In this document: piece by piece, positions 17,895 through 27,513 of the stretch | Layout of the letters: each line of letters starts with the position of its first letter | Position numbering within the stretch: position 1 is the first letter of the stretch | Assembly: GCA_014238905.1 (NCBI GenBank) | Contig: JABAAE010000014.1 | Location: 62,001-126,000, forward strand | DNA: 64,000 nt | Reading direction: 5' to 3' | Source: Planctomycetota bacterium | Lineage (GTDB): Bacteria > Planctomycetota > Planctomycetia > Pirellulales > Pirellulaceae | Program-made: the position numbers and the translations under genes | Notes under the pieces: generated by a model | What the model was told of the DNA's origin: nothing | Database searches by the model: none | What the model saw: the letters and a program-made list of their open reading frames with translations, nothing else

Positions 17895-20800
17895 TCAGTC
17901 GACAAAAAGAAACGCATTACTGGTCAACAAGACACGCGCCAACGCTGACCAACCAGCGATTTCCAATTCACTCCTGGAAATCTGGTCTGGTTGTTGTTTA
18001 CGGTAGGTAGACACAAAAGCAACCGCCTCCTGAACGAGGTCGTTCTCGGGGACCCGACCATAGGCTGTTTCAAATGCCCACCTCACTTTCGCGTAGTCGT
18101 CACCCTTCACCACGGCGATCCGATTCGCAAAGCCTTTTGCCTGCTCGTGGATAAACGGCGAGTTCATCAAGTAAAGGGCTTGAGTGGGGGTCGTCGTTGG
18201 CTGCCGGGTCGCGACACTTACGTTGGGATCGGCAGCATCAAATAGAGCCAAGTAAGGATGCCGGCGGTTGCGTTGGACCATCAAGTACACGCTGCGATGA
18301 TTTGAATCATAAATGGCGTTAAAAGGGTTATGAATCGTGAACCCCCACGTATCCACAGGTGGAAACGGGTGCGATTGTGGGACGTTTCGGTCAAGCTTAC
18401 CGCTGATTGCCAGAATGGCATCTCGGATCGATTCAGCATCCAGAGGCCGTCGTGAATATCGCCAGTGAAAACGATTCCCCGGATCGGTTGCGAGATTTTC
18501 GGCGTTGGCAAAACTTGCCAGCTGGTAGGTTCTCGAACTCATTATTAATCGATGAAGCGACTTCACTGACCAGCCATCTGCCATAAACCTGGCGGCTAAC
18601 CAATCCAGTAATTCTGGATGGGTTGGCCGGTCACCGCGGGAGCCAAAATCACTGGTTTTCCCTACAATCCCGTTCCCAAAATGCCACTGCCAGACACGAT
18701 TGACAAACACTCGCGAGGTCAACGGGTTGGATGAACGAGTGATCCAGTTCGCCAGATCAAGGCGACCGCTACCCGTTTTTTCGGTTATGAGATCGCCACC
18801 AAGAACTGCAAGGTTACGACGCGGAATTTCGTCGCCCAGACGATCAGGCTCTCCCCGGATTTGCATCCGAGCATTGACCGGTGAACCCTCGCTAACTCCG
18901 TACGCGACTGGGTAAGCCGATTTCGCCGCGATACCTTGGCGATTCGCCATTCGTTCTTTGATCTCGGCATCCAATTTGGCTAATTTCAGTTTCGCATTCG
19001 GATCAACGTTGACAACTGGAACTGGACCAGATCCTGGCACGCCAAAGGCGACTTCCTGAAGACCAATGTTATCAATATCTCTGGCACAGGCTGCTCCTTT
19101 GACATGTCCAAATGCATCACAGATAAAGCAATCGGCAACCCCGTCCCAATTGGGGCCGGTATTCTTATCCTCGAAGAACGTCAGTTCGTCGATCGTCCCA
19201 ACGAACCCGTAGTATTTCCTTGTGGCTGGATCAATCGTAAGCCCAAGCGTGTACCAGGTGCCGGGAGTAAGACGGCCAATGGTTTCCCACTTGGTGCCGT
19301 TTCGAATGGCAAATTCCGTTGAGGTCGCGCTACATTCGACGGCCAATGACTCGACAACCCCTCGCCCCAGGTAGAAACGAAATGCCCCTTTCTCTTGCGA
19401 CGCTGCCACCGGCCTGAAGTCAACGGTAAAATGCATTTTCTTTTGCGGGGCTGCCCGCAACCCGTTTTCGAAAACATACCGCAAACCGTCTGTTGGTAGT
19501 CCACTACCGATTCTCACTCCCCGCTGCCCTCGGGGATGAACATGATTGAAAGGGCTTTGCGACTCACCGGTCACTTCGATCGGACCGGAACTGACCCATG
19601 GTTTACCGAGGGGCTTGCCGGACAGTTGCCCCTCGAACCCGAGATCCGGGCCCCCAGCCAAAAACTCTGGATTGAGTCTTGAGCGTTGGTGTTTCAACGC
19701 CGCAATTTCACTGTCCAACCGGGCAAGCGTTGCCGTTTTTTCTTTTTCCAACCTCTCAGCCTCTGCCGGCGGCACCAACGGCAAGAAATGCGCGGGACGC
19801 TTTTGTTCTTCGCCTCCCGGAAATGCCCATTGCGAACTTTGCATGATCCCGTACATCGCGTAATAATCAGACGCTGATATCGGGTCATATTTGTGGTCGT
19901 GACAACGCGCGCAGCCCAGTGAAAGGCCGAGCACCGAACGTCCCAGTGAATCAATGACATCTGCAAAATCCAAGTGTTGATAAGCTGGTGATGCCTTATA
20001 GCCGTAACGTTTTCCAATCGCCAAAAACCCGGTCGCCGTGACCCGATCAGCATACACTTCGGGTGGACCTTTAAAAGCCAAAATATCGCCGGCAATCTGT
20101 TCGCGGACGAATTCGTCAAACGGTTTGTCACTGTTGAATGCTTTGATCACCCAATCTCGATACTTGGCCGCCTCAGGGACCGGATAATCGGATCCATCTC
20201 CTGCCGTATCGGCGTACCGAGCAACGTCAAGCCAATGTCGCCCCCATCGTTCGCCATAAGCAGGTGACTTAAGAAGTCGGTCGATTAAATTCTCGAAAGC
20301 GCTTTCGGATTGATCACCCAGAAAAGCCTTTATCTCGTCCGGAGTCGGCGGAAGCCCCGTAAGATCAAAAGTCGCTCTTCGAATCAAGGTGCGTCGGTCT
20401 GCAATTGGCATTGGCGATAGACCGCGGTTTTTCAAACCCCGCATTACGAAGGCATCGATCGGATTTTTGGACCAGAATTCAACGCTGGTTTGCGGGACTG
20501 TTGGAGAATGAACCGGTTGGAAAGACCAAAACGAGCGAGCGTCCTCCACGCTCATGTTGCCAGTCGTTAGCGTTGTCGGTTCTCCTCGAGGATCCGGAAC
20601 GCCACGCTTGATCCACTCTTCCAGCACGGCAACCTCCCCTTGGGTTAGCTTTCCCGAAGGGGGCATTTCCAAATCGGAATCTTTATATTTCACCGCCGCG
20701 ATGAGGAGACTCCTCTCGGGCTGCCCCACGACAACGACCGAACCCCGATCCCCCCCTTTTATCCAACCGCCGCGAGAATCCAGACGCAGGCCAGCCTCCT

Positions 20801-21008
20801 GTTTTTTCGCCCCATGGCATTCTTGGCAGTGCTTGACAAGCAATGGGCGTACGCGTGATTCAAAAAAGTCATTATCGTTTTCTTTACCGGAGACATGGAC
20901 GCCGAAAAAGACGAATATCGACACCACGGCGACTGAATATTTCCACATCCAGATTCCATCATCGGATGGCCGACACAACTGAAAATCCTTACCAATCATA
21001 TCCTTCAT
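17895..21008 (-). CDS. Secreted cytochrome-like protein, PSCyt1-DUF1549-LamG-DUF1553
   Basis: 1037 residues from the ATG at 21008, which has AAAGGAG six bases upstream. The open frame continues further upstream to 21167, but that segment lacks signal-peptide character. A hydrophobic export segment (YSVAVVSIFVFFGVHVSG) is followed by the haem-type motif CQECHG of PSCyt1, then DUF1549 with 'ADRRTLIRRATFDLTGLPP' and CARCHDHKYDPI. A concanavalin/LamG-like beta-sandwich (about residues 490-660, 'FDFRPVAASQE... FRFYLGRGV') is inserted, then DUF1553 follows ('RLDLANWITRSSNPLTSRVF'). The LamG module may bind carbohydrate. It is paired with the DUF1501 gene just downstream. Confidence 0.92.
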   Translation of the reverse strand: MKDMIGKDFQLCRPSDDGIWMWKYSVAVVSIFVFFGVHVSGKENDNDFFESRVRPLLVKHCQECHGAKKQEAGLRLDSRGGWIKGGDRGSVVVVGQPERSLLIAAVKYKDSDLEMPPSGKLTQGEVAVLEEWIKRGVPDPRGEPTTLTTGNMSVEDARSFWSFQPVHSPTVPQTSVEFWSKNPIDAFVMRGLKNRGLSPMPIADRRTLIRRATFDLTGLPPTPDEIKAFLGDQSESAFENLIDRLLKSPAYGERWGRHWLDVARYADTAGDGSDYPVPEAAKYRDWVIKAFNSDKPFDEFVREQIAGDILAFKGPPEVYADRVTATGFLAIGKRYGYKASPAYQHLDFADVIDSLGRSVLGLSLGCARCHDHKYDPISASDYYAMYGIMQSSQWAFPGGEEQKRPAHFLPLVPPAEAERLEKEKTATLARLDSEIAALKHQRSRLNPEFLAGGPDLGFEGQLSGKPLGKPWVSSGPIEVTGESQSPFNHVHPRGQRGVRIGSGLPTDGLRYVFENGLRAAPQKKMHFTVDFRPVAASQEKGAFRFYLGRGVVESLAVECSATSTEFAIRNGTKWETIGRLTPGTWYTLGLTIDPATRKYYGFVGTIDELTFFEDKNTGPNWDGVADCFICDAFGHVKGAACARDIDNIGLQEVAFGVPGSGPVPVVNVDPNAKLKLAKLDAEIKERMANRQGIAAKSAYPVAYGVSEGSPVNARMQIRGEPDRLGDEIPRRNLAVLGGDLITEKTGSGRLDLANWITRSSNPLTSRVFVNRVWQWHFGNGIVGKTSDFGSRGDRPTHPELLDWLAARFMADGWSVKSLHRLIMSSRTYQLASFANAENLATDPGNRFHWRYSRRPLDAESIRDAILAISGKLDRNVPQSHPFPPVDTWGFTIHNPFNAIYDSNHRSVYLMVQRNRRHPYLALFDAADPNVSVATRQPTTTPTQALYLMNSPFIHEQAKGFANRIAVVKGDDYAKVRWAFETAYGRVPENDLVQEAVAFVSTYRKQQPDQISRSELEIAGWSALARVLLTSNAFLFVD

Positions 21009-21199
21009 GCCAATCTCCTTTCGGTCAACGGCCGAATCCCTTTTTGCAAGCTGTTTGTACTTCAAAGCATTTGTTCTAGAAAAAGCCCGGAATTCCAAAC
21101 TCTTTGGAAATAACCATTTCAAATTAAAATTCGTCGTTTTCTTTTCTTGGCGTGTGGTATTTATCAATTGGAATAGAATGCATAAATGAACAAAGAATC

Positions 21200-22633
21200 C
21201 TATCCAACAATGGACTTTACAAGCTCACCATGAACATCGGTAAGCCGAAAATCTCGACCGGCATATCGGTAGGTTAAATTTTTGTGATCCATGCCTAACA
21301 GGTGCAGCATGGTGGCGTGCAGATCGTGAACGCTCACTCGATCTTCGACGGCCCGAAATCCAAATTCATCAGTATTCCCATGCGCCACGCCGCCTTTGAC
21401 ACCACCCCCCGCTAACCAGCATGTAAAACCGTAATGATTATGATCTCGGCCGTTGAGCTGCGGTTTTTCGGCAACGGGCGTTCTCCCGAATTCCCCTCCC
21501 CACAAAACCAGGGTCGAATCCAACAATCCTCTTTGTTTCAAGTCACCTAGAAATGCGGCAATGGGCCCGTCCCAATCCTGCCCCAATTTCCGATGGTTTT
21601 TCTCAATATTATCGTGATTATCCCAAGGTTGACCGGCGCCGCTCCAAACCTGAATAAACCGGACTCCACGCTCCACTAACCTCCGCGTAATGAGAAGCTG
21701 CCGACCCTGGATTCCTGCTCCGTAGGAATCTTGAACATACTGCGGCTCCCTGGAAATATCAAAAGCATCCGATGCCTCAGACTGCATCCGGTAGGCAAGT
21801 TCAAATGAACTGATGCGAGATTCCAATTGAGAATCATATTTTCTCTGTTTCAAATGTGCTGAGTTCAATCGCTGCACCAGGTCCAGTTGCTTACGTTGCT
21901 CGGACGAAGAAAGGCGAGAATTTTTGATGTTTTCAATCAACGCATCAATCGATTGGTTGGCTGAATTGATGTAGGTACCCTGACAGGCCCCCGGAAGAAA
22001 TGCGCTCCGCCAATTTCGAGTCGAAACGATCGGATAACCGCCCGGACACATCGCAACGAAAGCTGGTAAATTCTGGTTCACTGTCCCGAGACCATAGGTG
22101 ACCCAGGAACCGAAACTTGGCCGAGGCAGCTGACCTGATCCACAATTCATTAACATTAAAGAAGGTTCGTGATTGGGAACCTCAGCATGCATCGACTTGA
22201 CGATGGCCATATCGTCAATGAACTTACCCGTCTTTTCGAATATTTCACTTGCCCAATTTCCTGACTCACCCCGACGCCGAAATTTAAAGGGGGACTTCAT
22301 CAGACCACCGGTTAGCCGTTCGGTGCGCAGGTTGCCCGATGGAACAGGTTTCCCATGGTGTTTTACCAAGGCAGGTTTGTAGTCAAATGTATCCATGTGC
22401 GATGGGCCACCGTTCATGAAAAGATGAACCACACATTTGGCCTTGGGTTCAAAATGCGGCGATTTGGCAGCAAGGACATTACCTACCGGTTGGGGCGGCA
22501 GGGCATTGCCTTCTAAAGCTCCCACTTCGGAAGAAAGGAGTGACGCCAGTCCAAGCATCCCAAAACCGGTACCGGAGCGAGCCAGTAATTCACGCCGAGA
22601 GAGCCCGGGATTTTCAAATTGGTTTTGCAACAT
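21200..22633 (-). CDS. DUF1501 family protein with twin-arginine signal
   Basis: 477 residues if the ATG at 22633 is used. An ATG at 22669 in the same frame would overlap the upstream gene by 23 bases and is also possible. The N-terminus LSRRELLARSGTGFGMLGLA is a twin-arginine signal. DUF1501 motifs include 'LFMNGGPSHMDTFDYKP', 'RRLVERGVRFIQVWSGAGQP', 'GGEFGRTPVAEK' and 'GRDHNHYGFTCWLAGGGVKG'. It follows the 1110-residue cytochrome-like gene directly and shares its GntR-headed transcription unit. Biochemical role unknown. Confidence 0.92.
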   Translation of the reverse strand: MLQNQFENPGLSRRELLARSGTGFGMLGLASLLSSEVGALEGNALPPQPVGNVLAAKSPHFEPKAKCVVHLFMNGGPSHMDTFDYKPALVKHHGKPVPSGNLRTERLTGGLMKSPFKFRRRGESGNWASEIFEKTGKFIDDMAIVKSMHAEVPNHEPSLMLMNCGSGQLPRPSFGSWVTYGLGTVNQNLPAFVAMCPGGYPIVSTRNWRSAFLPGACQGTYINSANQSIDALIENIKNSRLSSSEQRKQLDLVQRLNSAHLKQRKYDSQLESRISSFELAYRMQSEASDAFDISREPQYVQDSYGAGIQGRQLLITRRLVERGVRFIQVWSGAGQPWDNHDNIEKNHRKLGQDWDGPIAAFLGDLKQRGLLDSTLVLWGGEFGRTPVAEKPQLNGRDHNHYGFTCWLAGGGVKGGVAHGNTDEFGFRAVEDRVSVHDLHATMLHLLGMDHKNLTYRYAGRDFRLTDVHGELVKSIVG

Positions 22634-22646
22634 TGGATCTCGAATG

Positions 22647-25600
22647 TCAATCGACAAATAGAAACTCATTGGTCATCAAAAGTGCATGAACGAATGTCAC
22701 CCATGCGGAATGATCGTGACCTCTAAACTGTTTAACGGAATCCCATTTCGCCAGATCGTCTTCCATTGTCTCGATAATGATGGACCATTTGTGTTGATCG
22801 TAGGCGATTTCAGAATTAAAGTCAGAAACAAAATCAACCGTATCCCCTTTTTTGATATCGACTTGATCTACATTCGTTTCCGATTGGGACTGATGGACCG
22901 TCCAGGAACCAAGAATTCCAGATCGACTGCTGATGATTCTTGAGTTGACGCCGTTTCCTTGCGATGGTTCATGGACCAACAATCCCCGCACATTAATTCG
23001 GCAATCTCTGGCGGCGACCCACCGGCGAATGGAGCAAAGATCCATCGATGCGCCGGGGTGACTTTCATCATTTTTGTGATACAGCCAACTCAAGCTCTTA
23101 TCAGGCAGCACTTTACCACCCTGCCATCGTTCGCCCGTAAAATAGGAAAGCTCCTTAAACGAAGTTGTTTTTCCGGTTTTCAAATCAAACGAACCGTAGC
23201 CATACTGCCAAGCCTTCACAGGTGGAGATCGTTTTTCACTGGGCACAAACCCCAAAGCAAGGTTTTGTTCAAGAGCATTGGGATCCCGCCCAAAAACAGC
23301 GCGATAAACCGCATTGATTTTTTGATTTGGCGTCAACGCATTCCTGATTTCTTCACGCTGCAGAATCCGTTCGGTGCATTGGATAACAAATGGGTGGTTT
23401 AAGAAAAACAATGCCTGGGCGGGGACTGTCGTTTTTTCCCTTTGCGCGCTAGTTGCTGCCGGCTCGGGAAAATCAAACGTTCGCAGGACCCCTGGCAAAT
23501 CCATTCGATTGACGAATCCGTACAAAGTTCTTCGTGTATTAAATCCACTAAAGAGATTAAACGGCTTCCCACCAATCCGTGTGTCCAGAGACCCGGTTGC
23601 CATCAACATCGAATCACGCATCGATTCAAAATCGAGTCGTCGCCGACTGAATCGAGCTAGCCACTTGTTCTCAGGGTCCTTGGGGTACTGGTCAGGGGAT
23701 GCCTCACTGGATCGCTGATAGGCTGCCGAACTCATGATCAGTTTGTGCAACCTCTTGATCGACCAGCCGTTTTCGATGAACCAGGTCGACAACCAGTCCA
23801 ATAACTCCGGGTGCGTTGGCTGGGCGCCCTGCATGCCAAAGTCGCTAGGCGTTGCAACCAACCCTCTGCCAAAGTGTTGCATCCAGACACGATTGACGAT
23901 CACTCGTGCGGTCAGCGGATTTTCTTGGGAGGCGATGGACCGGGCAAGTTGAAACCTGCCGCTTTGATTTATCGGAAAATCCGCCTGAATGGCAGCCGAA
24001 TCCGGAAGCGCCGTCAAAAATCCGCGTCGGACCGTTTTGCCTTTCCGATTTGGGTTACCTCGCAAAAACACGTAGGGCTCGAACATCTCCTCTGAATCCT
24101 TGAGAACCATTGCGCGGGGCGGAGCGTGCGGTCCTGCCTTGCAAAAGTTCTCAACATCCTTGATCAGGTTTTGATAGACCGATTGCGTCGGCCGATCAGG
24201 TATCAGGTCCAAAAACCCCCATCCCAAAATGCTAGGCAGGACTGCCGGTGAGCCTTTACCAAAAAGCACATTTGCCAATAACGATTCGTCTTTACTGAGT
24301 TTTGATGAATCGAGTTGATACTGTGCGGCGACTCCTTTAAATATTGCACCGTAAACCTCCGCTACCGATTCCATCGTCGACGGGGAAAACGAAACGAAAT
24401 TTTTCCGAACGACTGAATTGATATCAGCTTGAGATTCCAAGGTCTTTTTTAACCTAACGCCGGCGATTTCTGAAAACCGTTGATTATCAATCGCTGAGAG
24501 TGCATGCCAGATGCTCCAGATTGGGTCTTTGTTTACCGACGTCCGTTCCAGGTAGGATTCGTACCTTGAGATGACTTTCGGAATAAGACTTCCCTTGTCT
24601 GTAATCGTCATGAAGTTTTCAGTCGAGGGATGAAGACGGCGGTTATGAACTGCCATCAAGTATTCCGCCAAACGGTTCCTCGCTCCGTCCATAATCTGTT
24701 CCCGCCGGCCTGCGATAAATTGTTCCAATTTCTGCAGCCGATCTTTTAGTCCCTTCTGATATTCCAAATAGCCAGTGGAATCAGACTCCGCTCCGAATGT
24801 TGGTAAGACCACCGGTTCGTAACAACTTCGAAAGACCCCGTAAAGCGAGTAATAGTCAGCTTGTGGAATGGGATCGAATTTATGATCGTGGCACCTGGCG
24901 CAGGAAACCGTTAATCCCATCATTCCGCGCATGACAACATCGATGCGATCATCGATTTGATCGTGCACATTGTTTACAAATTTTGCCCCAACCGTCAGAA
25001 AACCGAGTGCCGGCAGATTGGATCGATTGTCTTTGGTGACATGAAAATCGGCAGCAAGTTGCTGGGTAATGAATTCATCAAAAGGCATGTCGTCATTGAA
25101 CGAGCGGATCAACCAATCCCGATAAGTGTAAGCCCAGGGATAGTTTTTATCCTCAAAAAAAACATATCCCTTGTTGTCTGCATACCTCGCAATGTCCATC
25201 CATTTCCTCGCCTGCATTTCCCCGTAACGGGGTGATTCCAATAGCTGGTCGATGAGTTTTTCAAAACGGTCAGGTCGTTGATCGGCAAGAAATTTCGAGG
25301 TCTGCCGATAGGTTGGACCGATGCCGTGTAAATCAAAGCTCGCTCGCCGGACCATCGCTAAATCAGATGCAACCCCCGAGGGATCCATTTCCTGTTTGAT
25401 AAGCTTGTCCACAACGAATTGGTCGATCTCGTTTTCAACCTGCCATTTTTTGAACTTAATTTCTGGCGGCACCGGGTTAGCTATTTTCTGAAAAGCCCAA
25501 TGCTCATTCCAACCCTTGGTATCCGTTGAGATTTTCTCCGTCGGCCAATAAGCCCCTTCCAAAACCCATTTTCGAATCGCCTTAATTTGATGGTCCGGCA

Positions 25601-25979
25601 ATTTTTTTGAGGGAGGCATTTCCAGATTTGACGAATGTTCAATCGATGTGATCAAAACACTCTCATCCGGCTCTCCAGGGATAACAGCAGGACCTGTATC
25701 ACCCCCTTTTTTCAAAAAAGAAATGTGGTCAACTCGCAGTCCGGATTCCTGTTTTTCCGAACCGTGGCATTTCGAACAGTTGGCTAGTAATACCGGGCGA
25801 ACTGACTTTTCAAAAAAAGAGAGTTTCTGCCTTTGAATATTCTCCAAATCCGGTGACTCCTGCAGGGCGACAACCAGCACAGGCCCCATCGCTATCCATG
25901 CAAAACAACACTTCAAAATCGAAGCCCGGTTCAGAGGCTTCCAACCCAATCCACAGCGATTACCTATGACGTTAGTCAT
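22647..25979 (-). CDS. Secreted cytochrome-like protein, PSCyt1-DUF1549-DUF1553 with C-terminal beta-sandwich insert
   Basis: 1110 residues. A hydrophobic N-terminal segment (CCFAWIAMGPVLVVAL) precedes the haem-type motif CSKCHG of PSCyt1. DUF1549 ('LAMVRRASFDLHGIGPT', CARCHDHKFDPI) and DUF1553 ('QLARSIASQENPLTARVIV') follow. Between the DUF1553 core and the last segment 'ALLMTNEFLFVD' lies about 180 residues of beta-rich sequence ('FTGERWQGGKVLPDKSLSWL', 'IRRWVAARDCRINVRG', 'GDTVDFVSDFN') that resembles an inserted jelly-roll. The start overlaps the stop of the GntR gene by four bases (25976-25979), so translation is coupled to the regulator. Confidence 0.92.
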   Translation of the reverse strand: MTNVIGNRCGLGWKPLNRASILKCCFAWIAMGPVLVVALQESPDLENIQRQKLSFFEKSVRPVLLANCSKCHGSEKQESGLRVDHISFLKKGGDTGPAVIPGEPDESVLITSIEHSSNLEMPPSKKLPDHQIKAIRKWVLEGAYWPTEKISTDTKGWNEHWAFQKIANPVPPEIKFKKWQVENEIDQFVVDKLIKQEMDPSGVASDLAMVRRASFDLHGIGPTYRQTSKFLADQRPDRFEKLIDQLLESPRYGEMQARKWMDIARYADNKGYVFFEDKNYPWAYTYRDWLIRSFNDDMPFDEFITQQLAADFHVTKDNRSNLPALGFLTVGAKFVNNVHDQIDDRIDVVMRGMMGLTVSCARCHDHKFDPIPQADYYSLYGVFRSCYEPVVLPTFGAESDSTGYLEYQKGLKDRLQKLEQFIAGRREQIMDGARNRLAEYLMAVHNRRLHPSTENFMTITDKGSLIPKVISRYESYLERTSVNKDPIWSIWHALSAIDNQRFSEIAGVRLKKTLESQADINSVVRKNFVSFSPSTMESVAEVYGAIFKGVAAQYQLDSSKLSKDESLLANVLFGKGSPAVLPSILGWGFLDLIPDRPTQSVYQNLIKDVENFCKAGPHAPPRAMVLKDSEEMFEPYVFLRGNPNRKGKTVRRGFLTALPDSAAIQADFPINQSGRFQLARSIASQENPLTARVIVNRVWMQHFGRGLVATPSDFGMQGAQPTHPELLDWLSTWFIENGWSIKRLHKLIMSSAAYQRSSEASPDQYPKDPENKWLARFSRRRLDFESMRDSMLMATGSLDTRIGGKPFNLFSGFNTRRTLYGFVNRMDLPGVLRTFDFPEPAATSAQREKTTVPAQALFFLNHPFVIQCTERILQREEIRNALTPNQKINAVYRAVFGRDPNALEQNLALGFVPSEKRSPPVKAWQYGYGSFDLKTGKTTSFKELSYFTGERWQGGKVLPDKSLSWLYHKNDESHPGASMDLCSIRRWVAARDCRINVRGLLVHEPSQGNGVNSRIISSRSGILGSWTVHQSQSETNVDQVDIKKGDTVDFVSDFNSEIAYDQHKWSIIIETMEDDLAKWDSVKQFRGHDHSAWVTFVHALLMTNEFLFVD

Positions 25980-26596
25980 GCCGATCTGCTCTCCATAAAC
26001 GCCTGAATTCCATTTTTTCGAGCCGTTTGAATATGGGACCGCATTTCTGCCTCAGCACTGTCGGGATCGCCTTTTTCAATCAGGTCCACCAGTCTGGCAT
26101 GCGAATACGGCCAGTTGGGATTGGCAGTGGTCACCTGGCCGACAAACATCAACACCAACTGAAGCTGATTGAGAGCCTGAACGATGCGCTGGCTGCGACT
26201 CATTTTCGCAATTTTCAAATGAAACTCTTGATCGATGCAAATCGCTTGCTGCTCCCCAGCGGACTCCATTTCCTCGGACATCCGCCGGAGTTCTGCGATC
26301 TCCCGTTGGCTCGCGTTTTGGCATGCTTCCCGAATAGCCTGCACCTCAATCGCCTCCCGGATAAGATATTCATCTTCGAGCATTTCGCGGTCGATCGTGC
26401 GCACTCTTACGCCCTCGCCGATTCCATTCTCCACAAGGCCGACCGACTCCAGTCGAGCAAACGCCGCCACCGTCACAACCTTGCTAACCTCATATCGGGT
26501 GGCGATTTTTTGCTGAGGCAACCGAGTGCCTGGTGCCAGATTTCCGGCGATGATGTCGTCGCGTATCTGCTCAAAAAGCTCGATGGACTGGGACAT
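25976..26596 (-). CDS. GntR-family regulator with FCD effector domain
   Basis: 206 residues. The N-terminal winged helix ('LFEQIRDDIIAGNLAPGTRL', 'KIATRYEVSKVVTVAAFARL') is the GntR type. The C-terminal helical FCD domain ('LIREAIEVQAIREACQNAS', 'DQEFHLKIAKMSRSQRI', 'HARLVDLIEKGDPDSAEAEM') has the Asp/His positions that bind metal and an organic-acid effector in FadR-like proteins. It is the first gene of a run of five that includes two cytochrome-like/DUF1501 pairs, overlapping the second gene by ATGA. The palindrome just upstream suggests autorepression. The effector may be a sugar acid, as is common for the family. Confidence 0.93.
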   Translation of the reverse strand: MSQSIELFEQIRDDIIAGNLAPGTRLPQQKIATRYEVSKVVTVAAFARLESVGLVENGIGEGVRVRTIDREMLEDEYLIREAIEVQAIREACQNASQREIAELRRMSEEMESAGEQQAICIDQEFHLKIAKMSRSQRIVQALNQLQLVLMFVGQVTTANPNWPYSHARLVDLIEKGDPDSAEAEMRSHIQTARKNGIQAFMESRSA

Positions 26597-26616
26597 GGAA
26601 ACGCCAAATCAAGGTG

Positions 26617-26666
26617 GGATATCTATTGGATATCCGCATGCTATCGCGCTCATTTTAGTAAGTCAA
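26617..26666 (-). promoter_or_regulatory. Promoter and operator palindrome of the GntR-headed operon
   Basis: On the minus strand a -35 TTGACT (26666-26661) is followed after exactly 17 bases by a -10 TAGCAT (26643-26638). Immediately downstream, 26617-26635 is a perfect palindrome with arms GGATATC and GATATCC around a 5-base spacer. It covers the expected transcription start and ends about 20 bases before the GntR start codon. This is the position of a repressor site. Confidence 0.75.
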
Positions 26667-26711
26667 CCCTGCCGTTCTGTTGCTTCTTGGTCGACCCCAA
26701 AAAAAAGAGCA

Positions 26712-26724
26712 GGGGGGGGGGGGG
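26712..26724. repeat. Homopolymeric run of 13 G
   Basis: Thirteen consecutive G on the + strand, about 45 bases upstream of the -35 of the GntR operon promoter. Such runs are slippage-prone. Length should be read with caution because homopolymers are also hard to sequence. Confidence 0.8.
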
Positions 26725-26921
26725 AATCCGCACCAGTCGTGGTGACACTCCAAAGTCCAACTCAACCTCCCTTTTTGAAAAGAGACCCTCTTTGGCCGAC
26801 CACGATCCAATCCGGGACAATTTTTTGCTGGCGTTCGCTTGATCGTCCTAAGACTGAAGGATCCTTGGCGAATCGCCCCCTTTTTTTTCGCGGAACGCGC
26901 GATCGCTTTTTCCCGATTGAG

Positions 26922-26953
26922 CTGCGACCACGAACTGCGACCACGAACTGCGA
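26922..26953. repeat. 13-bp tandem repeat, about 2.5 copies
   Basis: The unit CTGCGACCACGAA is present twice in tandem and begins a third time (CTGCGA). It lies in the intergenic stretch and no function is apparent. Confidence 0.8.
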
Positions 26954-27086
26954 TCCACGCCAGCTCCTATGCGAAAATGTCAAGGCCACCAATCCATCGA
27001 GAGACCATTAACCAGCATTCCCAGCCAATTGCTTAAATCATCGAAACTCTTTCGATTAGGTATTGCTGAATGACTATTTAGGAATT

Positions 27087-27491
27087 TTACGGGCGTAGCT
27101 TCCCAGCAACTTTTCTGGCAAGTCGGGACGACTCGATGACTCGCAACTTGTGGGTACCACCGGCAATCTTTTCGTGCTCATCGCGCGCCTCGAGCTGAAA
27201 CGAGATCAACGGTCCGTCGACATAAATGACTCGCGCGTGACAAACGACCTGTTGTCCAAGTGGCGTTGCCGCGATGTGCTCCGCGTTCACCACAACTCCG
27301 ACAGTGCTCTCGCCTGGTTCAAGCAGGGGCAAGATGGCGCGGCGGGCGGCGTGCTCCAGAAACCAAATCAGCCACGGAGTGCATAGGATCCGCGGCATCT
27401 CTTCATCCGCAAAGTCGATCAAATGCTGTTCGGTGACGACAAACTGTTCCTGACCAACGGTGCCGACTTTTGGGATTCCGATCATGTCCAA
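27087..27491 (-). CDS. Hotdog-fold thioesterase, FlK (fluoroacetyl-CoA thioesterase)-like
   Basis: 134 residues, the usual length of single-domain hotdog thioesterases. The segments 'CTPWLIWFLEHAAR' and 'VVVNAEHIAATPLGQQV' match the pattern of the FlK branch, in which a Thr, a Glu and a His form the catalytic triad. All three are present at the corresponding places (T of CTP, E of FLEHAA, H of AEHIAATP). FlK hydrolyses fluoroacetyl-CoA, but most relatives have unknown acyl-CoA substrates, so only a thioesterase role is claimed. It follows the AhpD-like gene by 22 bases. Confidence 0.82.
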   Translation of the reverse strand: MDMIGIPKVGTVGQEQFVVTEQHLIDFADEEMPRILCTPWLIWFLEHAARRAILPLLEPGESTVGVVVNAEHIAATPLGQQVVCHARVIYVDGPLISFQLEARDEHEKIAGGTHKLRVIESSRLARKVAGKLRP

Positions 27492-27513
27492 TTTTTCCTG
27501 AAACCGTTTTCAA

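Larger units (their letters stand above)
26667..27086. other. Intergenic region with homopolymer and tandem repeat, no gene
   Basis: About 420 bases upstream of the GntR promoter. Frames open through this stretch have no recognisable motif and are compositionally odd. It holds a 13-G run (26712-26724), a T-rich run at about 26879-26888 and a 13-bp tandem repeat (26922-26953). Confidence 0.45.

Noticed and set aside
26527..27011. 161-codon + frame running through the G-run and tandem repeat
   Set aside because: It starts inside the GntR gene on the other strand, passes through homopolymers and has no recognisable domain.
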